From Flavobacteriaceae bacterium (lineage in GTDB: Bacteria; Bacteroidota; Bacteroidia; Flavobacteriales; Flavobacteriaceae): DNA of 64,000 bases. A model generated the notes under the pieces. That model made no database searches. It was not told the DNA's origin and worked only from the letters and a program-made list of their open reading frames with translations. Below, piece by piece: positions 30,810-40,713 of the stretch. The number at the start of each line of letters is the position of its first letter. The first letter of the stretch is position 1. The DNA is taken from NCBI GenBank assembly GCA_017852075.1, contig JAFMLQ010000004.1, forward strand, positions 1 to 64,000, given 5' to 3'. A program made the position numbers and the translations under genes.

Positions 30810-32101
30810 TGCAACACTATTTAAATCCATCCCAATCAGAATGGGATTCTCTGACTGAAAGGCCCACAGCCAGTTACGACTCTTTAGAACCTTTGGTTGC
30901 AACTGTTTTTGATGCGGTAAAAGCGGATGGAGATCAAGCGCTTAAAAAGTATACCGCTGAATTTGACGGAATACAACTCTCAGACTTTAGAGTAAGTGAA
31001 GAAGAGCTTAAATTGGCCGCGTCAGCAGTACCTCTAGCATTAAAGAAAGCCATACAAAACGCAAAGGAGAATATCGAACGTTTCCACGAGGCACAAAAGA
31101 CTGAAACGGTCAAAGTAAGCACTCAAGCTGGGGTGGACTGTTGGCAAGAAAAAAAGCCAATCGAAAAGGTAGGCTTGTATATACCAGGAGGATCAGCACC
31201 TTTATTTTCTACGGTGTTGATGTTAGCCATTCCCGCTCAAATCGCAGGATGTAAGGAAATAGTTCTCTGTTCGCCTCCCACTAAAGAGGGTACTTTACCC
31301 GCAGTTGTTCTCTATACCGCTCAGCTTTGTGGCGTAAAAAACATTTATAAAGTAGGAGGAATACAGGCTGTAGCAGCCATGGCAGTGGGAACAGCAAGTA
31401 TTTCAAAAGTTCATAAGATTTTTGGACCAGGAAATCAATATGTTACTGCAGCCAAACAATGGGCAACACGTCATCATGTGGCAATCGATATGCCCGCAGG
31501 TCCAAGCGAACTATTGGTAGTTGCTGATGCTACTGCCGATCCCAATTTTATCGCTGCAGATCTGCTTTCCCAGGCCGAACACGGTCAAGACAGTCAGGTG
31601 TTGTTTGTCAGCACTTACAAACCCTTACTAGATCAAGTCGCTGAAGCGATAAAAGCCCAGCTAGTTGAGCTGCCTCGTAAAGAAATTGCCCTAGCAGCTT
31701 TAAAGAATTCTAAAGCCATCTTTTTTGAAACAGATCAGGCTGCCATAGATTTTATCAATGCCTACGGCCCTGAACACTATATCATTTGTGTAGAAAAAGA
31801 GGAGCTTTATTTGGATCAGCTAATCAATGCAGGCTCAGTCTTTGTTGGAAACTACACTCCAGAATCAGCAGGTGATTACGCCTCGGGGACGAATCACACC
31901 TTGCCGACCAATGGATATGCAAAACAGTATAGCGGTGTTAACTTAGACAGCTTTAGAAAGGCAATTAGCTTTCAAAAGATTTCTAAGGAAGGCATACAGG
32001 CTTTAGGGGAAACCATAGAGTTGATGGCTGCAGCTGAGGGATTAGATGCCCATAAAAATGCAGTAAGCATACGTTTAAAAGCCTTGAAGGATGAAATTTG
32101 A
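30806..32101 (+). CDS. hisD: Histidinol dehydrogenase
   Basis: A 431-residue zinc enzyme that oxidises histidinol to histidine in the last two steps. It contains GLYIPGGSAPLFSTVLMLAI near 115-135, GPGNQYVTAAKQ near 210-221, GPSEL near 233-237, and the catalytic GPEHYII near 321, then NYTPESAGDYASGTNH near 350-365. I set the start at 30806, in an ATGA overlap with the hisG stop; a second ATG follows at 30809. The longer frame from 30782 would overlap hisG by 28 bp with no family match. It overlaps hisC by 11 bp. Confidence 0.96.
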   Translation: MMQHYLNPSQSEWDSLTERPTASYDSLEPLVATVFDAVKADGDQALKKYTAEFDGIQLSDFRVSEEELKLAASAVPLALKKAIQNAKENIERFHEAQKTETVKVSTQAGVDCWQEKKPIEKVGLYIPGGSAPLFSTVLMLAIPAQIAGCKEIVLCSPPTKEGTLPAVVLYTAQLCGVKNIYKVGGIQAVAAMAVGTASISKVHKIFGPGNQYVTAAKQWATRHHVAIDMPAGPSELLVVADATADPNFIAADLLSQAEHGQDSQVLFVSTYKPLLDQVAEAIKAQLVELPRKEIALAALKNSKAIFFETDQAAIDFINAYGPEHYIICVEKEELYLDQLINAGSVFVGNYTPESAGDYASGTNHTLPTNGYAKQYSGVNLDSFRKAISFQKISKEGIQALGETIELMAAAEGLDAHKNAVSIRLKALKDEI

Positions 32102-33137
32102 TTATAAAAAATACATCAGAACGCATTTACTCTCTTTGACACCATACCAATCTGCAAGAGAGGAGTTTACAGCTGACGGTAGAGAAATGATTTTATTGGA
32201 TGCAAATGAAAATCCCTTTGCTACTGAAGTAAATCGGTATCCAGACCCGCTCCAATTAGAACTCAAAGAACAGATTGCTGAATGGAAAGGAGTAGGGGTA
32301 GACCAGCTCTATTTAAGCAATGGCAGTGATGAGTTTATCTCAAATGTCATCATGGGGTGCTGTGAGCCGGGCCAAGATCAAATTGTCATTGTACCTCCCA
32401 CTTTTGGCATGTACAAAGTTTCGTCGAGAACGCATGGGGTAGGCGTTGTCGAGGTTCCACTTACAGATGCATTCCAGCTTGACGTGCCTGCTATTCTAAA
32501 AGTAGTTGATGCATCTTGTAAAATTATTTTTATTCCTACACCAAACAATCCTACAGCAAATAGTTTTGATTTGAATACCATCAAAGAATTGCTAGAGAAT
32601 TTTCAGGGTTTAGTCCTTGTGGACGAGGCTTATGTTGAATTCAGCACCAATCCTTCAATCATCCCTTGGTTAGAAGACTACCCAAATCTTATGGTTAGTC
32701 AAACCTTTTCTAAGGCACAAGGTATGGCTGGAGCACGTTTGGGAATGGCTTTTGCTCACTCTGATTTTATTCGCTTTTTCAATCGTATAAAAGCACCTTA
32801 CAATATTAACACACTGACCATAAACGCTGCATTAAACCGACTAAAAGAGCAAGATAAGGTTGGAGAACAAGTACAATTACTACTCGATGAACGCCATCGA
32901 TTAGAGGGAGCTTTTGGTAGTATTCCTTTTATTAAGCAGTGTTTTCCCTCAGATGCAAATTTTATATTGATACGGGTTGACGATAGCAGTTTGCGTTATC
33001 AGCAATTGATCGACTGTGGTATAGTGGTTCGCAATCCTTCTAAGAATCTAAATTGTGAAAATACCCTTCGTATTTCAGTAGGACTCCCAGAAGAAAACAA
33101 CCGTTTAATCGATGCCCTAAAAAGTTTGAGTATATGA
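32091..33137 (+). CDS. hisC: Histidinol-phosphate aminotransferase
   Basis: A 348-residue PLP-dependent class I/II aminotransferase for the imidazole acetol phosphate step. [19 protein letters not shown] near 34-52, the NPNNPTAN-like TPNNPTAN near 148-155, DEAYVEF near 178-184 and the PLP Lys in [16 protein letters not shown] near 203-218 are clear. It overlaps hisD by 11 bp and hisB by 4 bp. Confidence 0.95.
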   Translation: MKFDYKKYIRTHLLSLTPYQSAREEFTADGREMILLDANENPFATEVNRYPDPLQLELKEQIAEWKGVGVDQLYLSNGSDEFISNVIMGCCEPGQDQIVIVPPTFGMYKVSSRTHGVGVVEVPLTDAFQLDVPAILKVVDASCKIIFIPTPNNPTANSFDLNTIKELLENFQGLVLVDEAYVEFSTNPSIIPWLEDYPNLMVSQTFSKAQGMAGARLGMAFAHSDFIRFFNRIKAPYNINTLTINAALNRLKEQDKVGEQVQLLLDERHRLEGAFGSIPFIKQCFPSDANFILIRVDDSSLRYQQLIDCGIVVRNPSKNLNCENTLRISVGLPEENNRLIDALKSLSI

Positions 33138-34261
33138 AAAACGTATTATTTATAGATCGCGATGGTACCTTGGCTTTAGAGCCGGAGGGATATCAGTTGG
33201 ATACTTTTGAAAAGTTGGTCTTTTATCCAGAGGTATTTACTTATTTAGCCAAAATTGCTAAGGAGCTGGACTTTGAATTGGTAATGGTAACTAATCAGGA
33301 CGGGCTGGGTACAGCTTCGTTTCCTGAAGAGACTTTTTGGCCTGTGCAGGATTTTTTAATTCAGTCTTTTAAAAACGAAGGAGTACAATTTAACGAGATA
33401 CTGATAGATAAAAGTTTACCCGCCGATAATGCTCCTACACGCAAACCTCGAACGGCTATGATGAATCACTATTTGGATAAGGCTGATTATGACCTGAAAA
33501 ATTCATTTGTGATCGGGGATCGACTAACCGATATGGAGCTTGCAAAAAATTTAGGCAGTCAAGGTATTTTTATTGCCAATGATCCGGAACTCGGACAAGA
33601 TGAGACTACCGCAAATGCTGATCTGCCTATAGTTCTGACAACCACCTCTTGGAAAGACATCTACGCTTTTTTAAAATTAGAGCAGCGTCAGGTTGACTAT
33701 GAGCGCAAGACCAACGAGACGGATATCAAACTCAAACTGAATCTCGATGGTACTGGGAAAAGCAGTATAGATACCGGTATTGCCTTTTTTGATCATATGT
33801 TGGATCAATTGGCACGTCACGGGAGTATGGATATTGAGTTTGAGGTAAAAGGCGATTTGGAAGTGGATGAACACCACACCATTGAAGACACTGCCATTGC
33901 CTTAGGGGAAGCCTTTGCTCAAGCTTTGGGGAATAAATTAGGTATAGAACGTTACGGTTTTTGTCTGCCCATGGATGATTGTCTGGCGCAAGTAGCTATA
34001 GATTTTGGAGGCCGGAATTGGCTGGTTTGGGAAACTGAATTCAAAAGAGAGATGATTGGTAAAATGCCTACAGAAATGTTTTTCCACTTTTTTAAATCCT
34101 TTTCAGACGGGGCCAAGGCGAATATCAACATCAAAGCTGAAGGAACAAATGAACACCATAAGATTGAAGCTATTTTTAAAGCCTTTGCAAAGGCAATTAA
34201 GGTGGCTGTTAAGCGCGATCCCGATAAAATGATTTTACCCTCAACAAAAGGAAGTCTCTAA
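33134..34261 (+). CDS. hisB: Bifunctional histidinol-phosphatase / imidazoleglycerol-phosphate dehydratase
   Basis: A 375-residue fusion like that of enteric bacteria. The N-terminal HAD phosphatase (about 1-165) has [10 protein letters not shown] with the Asp8/Asp10 pair and [16 protein letters not shown] near 132-147. The C-terminal IGP dehydratase (about 180-375) has [11 protein letters not shown] near 220-230, [16 protein letters not shown] near 244-259, and [11 protein letters not shown] near 316-326. It supplies two of the pathway's steps in one protein. The next gene, hisH, begins directly after its stop. Confidence 0.96.
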   Translation: MKNVLFIDRDGTLALEPEGYQLDTFEKLVFYPEVFTYLAKIAKELDFELVMVTNQDGLGTASFPEETFWPVQDFLIQSFKNEGVQFNEILIDKSLPADNAPTRKPRTAMMNHYLDKADYDLKNSFVIGDRLTDMELAKNLGSQGIFIANDPELGQDETTANADLPIVLTTTSWKDIYAFLKLEQRQVDYERKTNETDIKLKLNLDGTGKSSIDTGIAFFDHMLDQLARHGSMDIEFEVKGDLEVDEHHTIEDTAIALGEAFAQALGNKLGIERYGFCLPMDDCLAQVAIDFGGRNWLVWETEFKREMIGKMPTEMFFHFFKSFSDGAKANINIKAEGTNEHHKIEAIFKAFAKAIKVAVKRDPDKMILPSTKGSL

Positions 34262-34840
34262 ATGCTAGCCATTATCGATTACGGAGCGGGGAATACCAAA
34301 AGCCTGCAATTTGCATTGGAACGATTGGGAGTAAACAGTTTATTGACTTCTGATGCTGATCAAATCAATTCTGCAGACAAAGTTATTTTTCCGGGGCAAG
34401 GGGCTGCTGGAAGTGCCATGCAAAAACTGAAACACTTCGGTTTAGATCAATTGATTCCTAAACTGCAACAACCGGTCTTGGGGATTTGTTTGGGCATGCA
34501 ACTCTTTTGTGAACATACTGAGGAAGGTGATGTTCAAGGGCTTGGAATTGTAAAAGGAACAGTCAAACGTTTTTCTACTGAGGTAAAAGTCCCTCAAATG
34601 GGCTGGAACAGTATTCACAACCTAAAAGGGGAATTGTTTGAGGGGATAACCGATGGGGCTTATATGTATTTGGTGCACTCCTATTTTGTTCCAAACAGTA
34701 CAGAGACAGTGGCGAATGCAAATTACGACGGCAGCTATAGCGTAGCATTGCAAAAGGATAACTTTTATGGAGTGCAGTTTCACCCCGAAAAAAGCAGTAA
34801 GGCAGGCAGTCGTTTACTTCAAAACTTTTTAGCATTATGA
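34262..34840 (+). CDS. hisH: Imidazole glycerol phosphate synthase glutaminase subunit
   Basis: A 192-residue class I glutaminase that feeds ammonia to HisF. The catalytic triad is complete: Cys76 in GICLGMQL, His174 and Glu176 in QFHPEKSS. The hinge QMGWNSIH near 116-123 is intact. It starts at the base after the hisB stop and overlaps hisA by 4 bp. Confidence 0.96.
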   Translation: MLAIIDYGAGNTKSLQFALERLGVNSLLTSDADQINSADKVIFPGQGAAGSAMQKLKHFGLDQLIPKLQQPVLGICLGMQLFCEHTEEGDVQGLGIVKGTVKRFSTEVKVPQMGWNSIHNLKGELFEGITDGAYMYLVHSYFVPNSTETVANANYDGSYSVALQKDNFYGVQFHPEKSSKAGSRLLQNFLAL

Positions 34841-35562
34841 GAATCATCCCCGCCATAGATATCATAGAGGGAAAGTGTGTTCGCCTAACCAAAGGCGATT
34901 ACAGCACACAAAAAACCTACAATGAAAACCCTTTGGAAGTTGCAAAAGCCTTTGAAGCGCATGGTATTGCACATTTACATCTTGTAGATCTAGACGGAGC
35001 GAAATCCAAACATATCGTAAACCACAAAGTTTTGGAGAACCTAGCTAGCAAGACCCAATTAAAAATAGACTTTGGAGGAGGCCTTAAATCAGATGAGGAT
35101 TTGCGTATTGCATTCGAATGTGGAGCGCAACAAATTACGGGAGGAAGTATTGCAGTTAAATCCCCAGAGACATTTACTTCATGGATTCAATCCTATGGAG
35201 CTGATAAAATCATTTTAGGAGCCGATGTTAAAGGGATTCATATCGCTACAGACGGCTGGTTGGAAACTTCAGATAAAACACTTTTTGACTTTGTGGACTA
35301 CTACAAAACTCAAGGAATAAGCTATGTTATCTGTACTGACATCAGTAAAGATGGTATGTTAGAGGGGCCTGCTTTTGAGTTGTACCAAAGTCTACTCGAA
35401 CAAGTAAAAGTCAAACTTATTGCTTCAGGTGGGATTTCCAAATTTGAAGAGCTTCCGCAACTGCAAGAATTGGGTTGCGAAGGAGTGATTATCGGTAAAG
35501 CGATTTATGAAAATCGGATTTCGCTTAAAGCTTTGGAACACTTTATTATCAATTCAAACTAA
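34837..35562 (+). CDS. hisA: ProFAR isomerase (HisA)
   Basis: A 241-residue (beta-alpha)8 barrel that isomerises ProFAR to [24 protein letters not shown] near 3-21 includes the catalytic Asp8, and the second catalytic Asp is in CTDISKDGM near 165-173; [10 protein letters not shown] near 193-202 binds phosphate. The TAATG junction with the next gene (1-base overlap) shows it is translationally coupled to the DinB gene. Confidence 0.95.
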   Translation: MRIIPAIDIIEGKCVRLTKGDYSTQKTYNENPLEVAKAFEAHGIAHLHLVDLDGAKSKHIVNHKVLENLASKTQLKIDFGGGLKSDEDLRIAFECGAQQITGGSIAVKSPETFTSWIQSYGADKIILGADVKGIHIATDGWLETSDKTLFDFVDYYKTQGISYVICTDISKDGMLEGPAFELYQSLLEQVKVKLIASGGISKFEELPQLQELGCEGVIIGKAIYENRISLKALEHFIINSN

Positions 35563-36071
35563 TGGAAAATCAGGTTCTTTCGGAATTTAAAAAGCACGCC
35601 ATCTTTCGACTAAACGAAAGCCAACGGATGATTCACCTTGCCCTTGCCAAAGTAAATGAAGAGCAACTGTGGCAACTTCCTGTAAGCAATGGCCTCCGTT
35701 TAGGAAATCAACTGTTACACCTCTGTGGTAATATGACCCAGTATCTTATTGCTTCCTTGGGAGAAAAAACCGATGAGCGGAAACGGGATGAAGAATTTAC
35801 TGCAGCAGGAGGAGCAGATATCCGTACGTTGTTGACTCTTTTTGACAATACGGTAAAACAGGCTATAAATACCATAGAAGAGGCGCCAGAGTCTGCCTTT
35901 ATTCGGATACGAAAAGTACAAGATTTTGAATTTTCTGGAGTGGGAGTGGTACTGCATGCTGTAGAACACTGTTCCTATCATACAGGACAGATTGCCTTTT
36001 GGGTAAAACAGCTTACCGCAGCAGATTTAGGATTTTATGACCAACATGACTTAAACCGATTAAACGAATAA
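35562..36071 (+). CDS. DinB superfamily protein inside the his operon
   Basis: A 169-residue four-helix-bundle protein of the DinB/YfiT-like type. Three metal-ligand His positions typical of the family can be seen: His49 in LLHLCGNM, then His131 and His135 in [12 protein letters not shown]. Proteins of this fold often bind a metal and include thiol-dependent transferases, but the role of this one is unknown. It starts in a 1-base TAATG overlap with hisA and lies 1 bp before hisF. This tight placement between two sequential enzymes argues that it is expressed with the pathway. It is not a known histidine enzyme, and all pathway steps are already covered by the other genes. Confidence 0.83.
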   Translation: MENQVLSEFKKHAIFRLNESQRMIHLALAKVNEEQLWQLPVSNGLRLGNQLLHLCGNMTQYLIASLGEKTDERKRDEEFTAAGGADIRTLLTLFDNTVKQAINTIEEAPESAFIRIRKVQDFEFSGVGVVLHAVEHCSYHTGQIAFWVKQLTAADLGFYDQHDLNRLNE

Positions 36072-36072
36072 G

Positions 36073-36837
36073 ATGCTTAGCAAACGTATCATTCCTTGTT
36101 TAGACATTAAAGACGGGAGAACCGTTAAGGGAATCAACTTTATCAATCTACGCGATGCAGGTGACCCAGTCGAATTGGCTACCCAATACGCCTTGGAGCA
36201 GGCAGACGAATTGGTTTTTTTAGATATTTCTGCTACAGAGCAAAAACGCAAAACACTGGCAGATCTGGTCTTAAAAGTTGCCGCAGCTATAGACATTCCT
36301 TTTACAGTAGGGGGTGGAATCCGGTCAGTTGAGGATGTTTCTATTTTGCTAAAAAATGGAGCAGATAAGGTTTCGATCAATTCAGCAGCAGTTAAAAATC
36401 CAAGCCTTATCAATAAACTTTCGGAGCAGTTCGGTTCCCAATGTATTGTAGTAGCTATAGATGCCAAGCAAATTGACGGTCAGTGGAAAGTGCATTTGGT
36501 AGGAGGTAAGGTGCCCACCGAATTGGACCTGTTTGATTGGGCAAAGGAAGTTGAACAACGCGGAGCAGGAGAAATCCTTTTTACTTCTATGGACCACGAC
36601 GGTACCAAACAAGGCTTTGCCAACAACGCACTGGCTCGATTGAGTACTGAGGTCAATATACCCATCATTGCTTCAGGAGGAGCGGGTACTGTCCCTCATT
36701 TTATTGATACATTTACAAAGGGTAAAGCAGATGCTGCCTTGGCAGCCAGTGTGTTTCACTTTGGTGAAATCTCCATACCCGAACTCAAAAAACAACTGAA
36801 CCAACAGCAACTAGCTGTGCGAATAGACGAATTATGA
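36073..36837 (+). CDS. hisF: Imidazole glycerol phosphate synthase cyclase subunit
   Basis: A 254-residue (beta-alpha)8 barrel that uses HisH-derived ammonia to make IGP and AICAR. It has [19 protein letters not shown] near 5-23, with the catalytic Asp11, [11 protein letters not shown] near 80-90, and the second Asp in [12 protein letters not shown] near 174-185 followed by IASGGAG near 202. It overlaps hisIE by 4 bp. Confidence 0.97.
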   Translation: MLSKRIIPCLDIKDGRTVKGINFINLRDAGDPVELATQYALEQADELVFLDISATEQKRKTLADLVLKVAAAIDIPFTVGGGIRSVEDVSILLKNGADKVSINSAAVKNPSLINKLSEQFGSQCIVVAIDAKQIDGQWKVHLVGGKVPTELDLFDWAKEVEQRGAGEILFTSMDHDGTKQGFANNALARLSTEVNIPIIASGGAGTVPHFIDTFTKGKADAALAASVFHFGEISIPELKKQLNQQQLAVRIDEL

Positions 36838-37430
36838 AACCAGACTTTTCAAAATCACCCGATCAGCTTATCCCTGCCGTCATACAGGATGCAAAAACAC
36901 AAAAAGTTTTGATGCTGGGCTATATGAATGAAGCAGCCTTTGAAGCAACTCAAAAAAGCCAAAAGGTGACCTTTTACAGCCGCTCAAAACAACGCCTTTG
37001 GACCAAAGGAGAGGAGAGTGGGAACTTTTTAAACGTGGATTCCATTCATTTAGATTGTGACCAGGACGGTTTGCTTATTTACGCAAATCCAGAGGGTCCA
37101 ACCTGTCACAAGGGAACGGATACTTGCTGGGGGGAACAAAATGTAAACTCACTGGCCTTTATAGCAGAATTGGAAGCCATTATCGCTCAGCGAAAGGCAG
37201 CAGACGATCAAAACAGCTATGTGGCTTCTTTGTTTAGAGAGGGCATCAATAAAATCGCTCAAAAAGTAGGTGAGGAAGCTGTAGAGACTGTGATTGAGGC
37301 CAAAGACAACAACGATCAGTTGTTTTTAGAGGAAAGTGCCGACCTCTTGTTTCACTACCTCGTATTACTTCAAGCCAAAGGGTTTAAATTGAACGATATC
37401 GCCCGGACCTTGTCGTCACGAAACGGTTAA
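36834..37430 (+). CDS. hisIE: Bifunctional phosphoribosyl-AMP cyclohydrolase / phosphoribosyl-ATP pyrophosphatase
   Basis: A 198-residue fusion for steps two and three of the pathway. The HisI half (1 to about 110) has [20 protein letters not shown] near 23-42, the zinc-binding DCDQDGLL near 73-80 and CHKGTDTCW near 91-99. The HisE half (about 115-198) has [14 protein letters not shown] near 147-160 with the metal-binding Glu residues. It is the last his gene; no clear rho-independent terminator follows. Confidence 0.96.
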   Translation: MKPDFSKSPDQLIPAVIQDAKTQKVLMLGYMNEAAFEATQKSQKVTFYSRSKQRLWTKGEESGNFLNVDSIHLDCDQDGLLIYANPEGPTCHKGTDTCWGEQNVNSLAFIAELEAIIAQRKAADDQNSYVASLFREGINKIAQKVGEEAVETVIEAKDNNDQLFLEESADLLFHYLVLLQAKGFKLNDIARTLSSRNG

Positions 37431-37458
37431 GTCTCATTCGCATTTCCCCAAAAAAATG

Positions 37459-37466
37459 TACATTTG
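37459..37466 (+). promoter_or_regulatory. TAnnTTTG promoter box for the DUF2461 gene
   Basis: TACATTTG lies 29 nt before the ATG at 37496, in the 65-bp gap after hisIE. It suggests that transcription restarts after the his operon. Confidence 0.45.
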
Positions 37467-37495
37467 ACTTCTTAGGAAAGATAACGTGAAAACCC

Positions 37496-38167
37496 ATGAG
37501 TAAGATCAATCCCGATGTTTTAGCCTTTTATAAAGAACTTGAAAAGAACAATACCCGTGAATGGTTTGAACCTCAAAAAAGTCGCTTTAAAGGACTGGAA
37601 GCTGAAATCAAGCAGTATGCAGAGGAGATTAAGCAGGGGTTGAGCGAAACCGATGAGATCGATCGGGCGAAACTCTTTAGAATTTACAGGGATGTGCGTT
37701 TTTCAAAAAACAAAACCCCCTTTAAAACTCATTTTGGTATTTCCTTTCACCGTAAAAAGCCTCATCTAAGAGGAGGGTATTACCTACATATTGCACCTGG
37801 AGATTCATTTATAGCCACCGGCTTTTGGAATCCAGACAAGGACGATTTATTCCGTATCCGAAAAGAAATGGAAGTCGATGCTGCTGAATTGCGAGAGGTG
37901 ATGGCAGATGCCGAGCTTCAAGCCCATTGGGGCGGCCTTCAAGGAGATGAAGTCAAAACCGCACCCAAAGGTTTTTCTAAAGAGCATGCCGACATAGACC
38001 TCATCCGTAAAAAACAATATTTATTCATGAAAAAATTTACAGATAAAGAAGTATTGTCTGCCGATTTTCAAAAGCAAATTTTATTCCACTTTAAAGCCAT
38101 ACGCCCCTTTTTCGATTATATGAGTAATGTACTAACCACTGACTTAAACGGAGTTTCCCTCCTCTAA
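37496..38167 (+). CDS. DUF2461 (TIGR02453) family protein
   Basis: A 223-residue protein of the DUF2461 family. FYKELEKNNTREWFEPQKSR near 12-31, RIYRDVRFSKNKTPFKTHFG near 62-81 and GGYYLHIAPGDSFIATGFW near 91-109 match its recurrent pattern. The biochemical role is unknown. There is no signal peptide, so it is cytosolic. It begins after its own promoter box and ends 9 bp before the M61 peptidase gene. Confidence 0.88.
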   Translation: MSKINPDVLAFYKELEKNNTREWFEPQKSRFKGLEAEIKQYAEEIKQGLSETDEIDRAKLFRIYRDVRFSKNKTPFKTHFGISFHRKKPHLRGGYYLHIAPGDSFIATGFWNPDKDDLFRIRKEMEVDAAELREVMADAELQAHWGGLQGDEVKTAPKGFSKEHADIDLIRKKQYLFMKKFTDKEVLSADFQKQILFHFKAIRPFFDYMSNVLTTDLNGVSLL

Positions 38168-38176
38168 ACAAACCCT

Positions 38177-40072
38177 ATGAAATCCTTATTATTTAAATCG
38201 CTTTTATCCCTAGTTGCTGCTGTCTTATTTGTAGGTTGTGCTGCACTAAGAACCTCTAGCACACCAAGCTCTAACGTCATACAAGCCAGTATCGATCTGG
38301 TAGGTATAGAAGACGACAAGGTAGAAATTACCATTACACCACCACCTATGAAAGTGGAGTCCACGGTGTTTTATATCCCGCAGATTGTACCGGGAACCTA
38401 TGAATATTCCAATTTTGGTCGATTTGTAGAAGATGTAAAAGCCTTTGATAAAAAAGGCAATGAAATGGAACTGATTTCTTTAGATCAAAACAGTTGGGAA
38501 ATTGTAAAGCCAAAAAAATTGGCAAAGATCAGCTATAAAGTAAACGACACCTTTGACGGTCCTGACGGTCAGGAAATCTATCCTATGGGAGGAACCGATT
38601 TTCAAGAAGGGGAGGTTTACCTTTTGAATTTACACTCCATGATCGGTTATTTTGAAGACATGAAAGAGAGCTCTTACAAACTGAGCGTAAGCTCACCTAA
38701 AGATTTGGAAGCCTTTACCTCCTTAACTGCCCTCTCTATCAGTGACAGTTTGGATGTTTTTAATGCCGAGCGTTACTTTCACATTATCGATAATCCCATC
38801 CTTTACAGCAAGCCTAATGCGGTTTCCTTTGATCTGGACGAGATCAAAGTAGGCTTGGCCATTTACTCACCTTCAGACGTGCATCAGGCAACCGACTATC
38901 AGCCTGCCATAGAGGAAATGATGAAAGCGCAAAAAGCCTTTTTAGGAGATGCTAATGACACTCCCAGTTACGACATCCTATTGCATTTGATGAATATGGA
39001 TGCCCTTCAGTATTTTGGTGGGATGATGGGTGCGCTTGAACACCACACTTCTACTACGGTAGTCTTTGTTGATGCCATGGGAGCAGGGGAGTTGACCCAA
39101 AGTTTGGTCGATGTGGTCTCCCACGAGTTTTTTCATACGCTGACCCCTTTAAATGTGCATTCCGAAGAGATTCACAACTTTGAATACAACAGGCCTTTGA
39201 TGTCGCAGCATTTGTGGATGTACGAGGGTACTACAGAATATTTTGCAAACTTATTTCAAATCAATCAAGGCCTAATCGACGCTCCTGACTTCTATAATCG
39301 CATGATGGAAAAAATCACTTTGGCACAGCGTTATGACGATACCATGTCCTTTACTGAAATGAGTGCAGGCATTGTAGATGAACCTTATCAAGCCAATTAC
39401 GGCAATGTGTATCAAAAGGGAGCCTTGATCAATATGTGTCTCGATATATTGATCCGTGAAAAGAGTGGGGGGTCAAAAGGAATTCTTTGGGTGATGAAAA
39501 ATTTAGCCGAAAAATACGGCAAAGAAAAGCCGTTTAAAGACGAAGATTTAATCCCTGAAATTGTTGCAATGACTTATCCAGAAGTAGGAGCGTTTTTTGA
39601 AACCCATGTAGTGGGTACTACACCCATAGATTACGACACCTATTTTGCTAAAGTAGGATTGATCAGTGGAGAGGTGGATTCGCCTTTGCGCTCCATCATC
39701 TTTGCAAACAGTACACAATTGTTTTTTAGTCCCCAGCCCAATGCTGAGGGGGAGTTGCAGTTTGTGGTCAATCAGCTCAATGCTTCCATTGAAGCTATGG
39801 GCATGCAAGTAGGGGATGTGCTTTTGGGAATGGAAGGCGAACGCTTTCCTGAAATCAATCAAGAAAACGGCGGAAAAATCAATGCTCTTTTAACGCCCAG
39901 CATAGGATGGGAAGCCGACAAAATCGTAAGTTTTACCGTAGCACGCGATGGTGAAGAACTTGAGCTCAGCGGTAAGGTTGGAACACCTACCGCAACTGCA
40001 AAAGGACTGCTAGAAGATCCTGCTGCAGCTGAAAGTACTGTTGAATTGCGAAAAGCTTGGTTGTACAACTAA
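38177..40072 (+). CDS. M61 family metallopeptidase, lipoprotein
   Basis: A 631-residue surface or periplasmic peptidase. A lipobox (LFVGC, Cys21) follows a hydrophobic leader. The N-terminal beta domain (about 35-210) precedes the catalytic domain with HEFFH (His316, Glu317, His320) and a third ligand candidate in YEGTTEYF near 351-358, which is the M61 glycyl aminopeptidase pattern. A PDZ-like domain lies near 500-600 (GMQVGDVLLGMEGE). The end is Ala-rich and does not look like a type IX secretion signal. It follows the DUF2461 gene by 9 bp. Confidence 0.92.
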   Translation: MKSLLFKSLLSLVAAVLFVGCAALRTSSTPSSNVIQASIDLVGIEDDKVEITITPPPMKVESTVFYIPQIVPGTYEYSNFGRFVEDVKAFDKKGNEMELISLDQNSWEIVKPKKLAKISYKVNDTFDGPDGQEIYPMGGTDFQEGEVYLLNLHSMIGYFEDMKESSYKLSVSSPKDLEAFTSLTALSISDSLDVFNAERYFHIIDNPILYSKPNAVSFDLDEIKVGLAIYSPSDVHQATDYQPAIEEMMKAQKAFLGDANDTPSYDILLHLMNMDALQYFGGMMGALEHHTSTTVVFVDAMGAGELTQSLVDVVSHEFFHTLTPLNVHSEEIHNFEYNRPLMSQHLWMYEGTTEYFANLFQINQGLIDAPDFYNRMMEKITLAQRYDDTMSFTEMSAGIVDEPYQANYGNVYQKGALINMCLDILIREKSGGSKGILWVMKNLAEKYGKEKPFKDEDLIPEIVAMTYPEVGAFFETHVVGTTPIDYDTYFAKVGLISGEVDSPLRSIIFANSTQLFFSPQPNAEGELQFVVNQLNASIEAMGMQVGDVLLGMEGERFPEINQENGGKINALLTPSIGWEADKIVSFTVARDGEELELSGKVGTPTATAKGLLEDPAAAESTVELRKAWLYN

Positions 40073-40074
40073 AA

Positions 40075-40488
40075 CTAAACGACCTTTTTTAAAGGAACCT
40101 CAAGCAATTGTACCTGGTCTTTTAAACGTTCGATGACTAAATTCATCATCCGTTTGTTTAGGGAGGAAGATTGCTGCTTGTAAATACCGTATTCAGCCAC
40201 AGTAAAATGCCCGATAAGCATTCCCTTGACTGAATTGCGAAACTTTTGGTCTTTGATCAAACTGCTTTCGATATAATCCAGCTTTTTTTCCAAACTCAAT
40301 TCGTAAAATACGCCTTTGCGCTTTTCGATATAGTTGTGAAACACTTCAATAAGTAAGGGGTTTTGCAGTTTTAAAATAGGGCGGAGGGTCTCGTTTTGAA
40401 AACGCTCTTCAATACTCATCGTATCAAAAGATTGGGTTTTTTTAATCTCCGGGCGGATACGAAGCAGATCGTTTGGACGGTCGTTCAT
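40075..40488 (-). CDS. Conserved flavobacterial hypothetical protein
   Basis: A 137-residue helical protein. I place the start at the ATG at 40488 (MNDRPNDLLRIRPEI), since the longer frame from 40575 runs 29 codons through DNA that encodes the DUF4062 relic in another frame. The core (about 30-125) has EERFQNETLRPILKLQN and SSLNKRMMNLVIERLKDQV. I recall similar short flavobacterial proteins, which are often mis-annotated as glyoxalases; nothing here shows glyoxalase metal ligands. No signal peptide. It is convergent with the M61 gene, with a 2-bp gap. Confidence 0.7.
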   Translation of the reverse strand: MNDRPNDLLRIRPEIKKTQSFDTMSIEERFQNETLRPILKLQNPLLIEVFHNYIEKRKGVFYELSLEKKLDYIESSLIKDQKFRNSVKGMLIGHFTVAEYGIYKQQSSSLNKRMMNLVIERLKDQVQLLEVPLKKVV

Positions 40489-40498
40489 GGTCGTGGTT

Positions 40499-40651
40499 TT
40501 ATATAAATTTACAGTCTTTTTGCCCAAAAAACCAAGCCGCCCCCTTGGATTTATTGACAGCCTTATTAACAGCATTATATGCTGCAGTCCTTTCGTTAGA
40601 TAAATCTAAGACTGTGCTGCTAATGAATATTTTGGGTTGTGTGATGAACAT
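40499..40651 (-). pseudogene. Relic N-terminus of a DUF4062 protein
   Basis: A 50-codon frame starts with MFITQPKIFISSTVLDLSNE and then RTAAYNAVNKA, which matches the start of DUF4062 proteins (KIFISSTxxDLxxER). That domain begins many large NTPase and defence-linked proteins. After about residue 31 the similarity stops, and the frame ends after VNKSKGAAWFFGQKDCKFI. The remainder of the gene is missing, probably because a deletion joined it to the upstream region of the gene starting at 40488. It lies 62 bp downstream of, and on the same strand as, the restriction-modification relic. Confidence 0.65.
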
Positions 40652-40713
40652 TGTTTTTGCTTGTACCTGACTTATTTATATCTGCATATCGCGTTATATA
40701 TTTCAATTTTTAT

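Noticed and set aside
40489-40575. Longer start for the hypothetical gene at 40075-40488
   Set aside because: The extra codons run through DNA that encodes the DUF4062 relic in another frame.
40473-40670. 65-codon plus-strand ORF in the defence relic region
   Set aside because: It is antisense to the DUF4062 relic and has no family match of its own.
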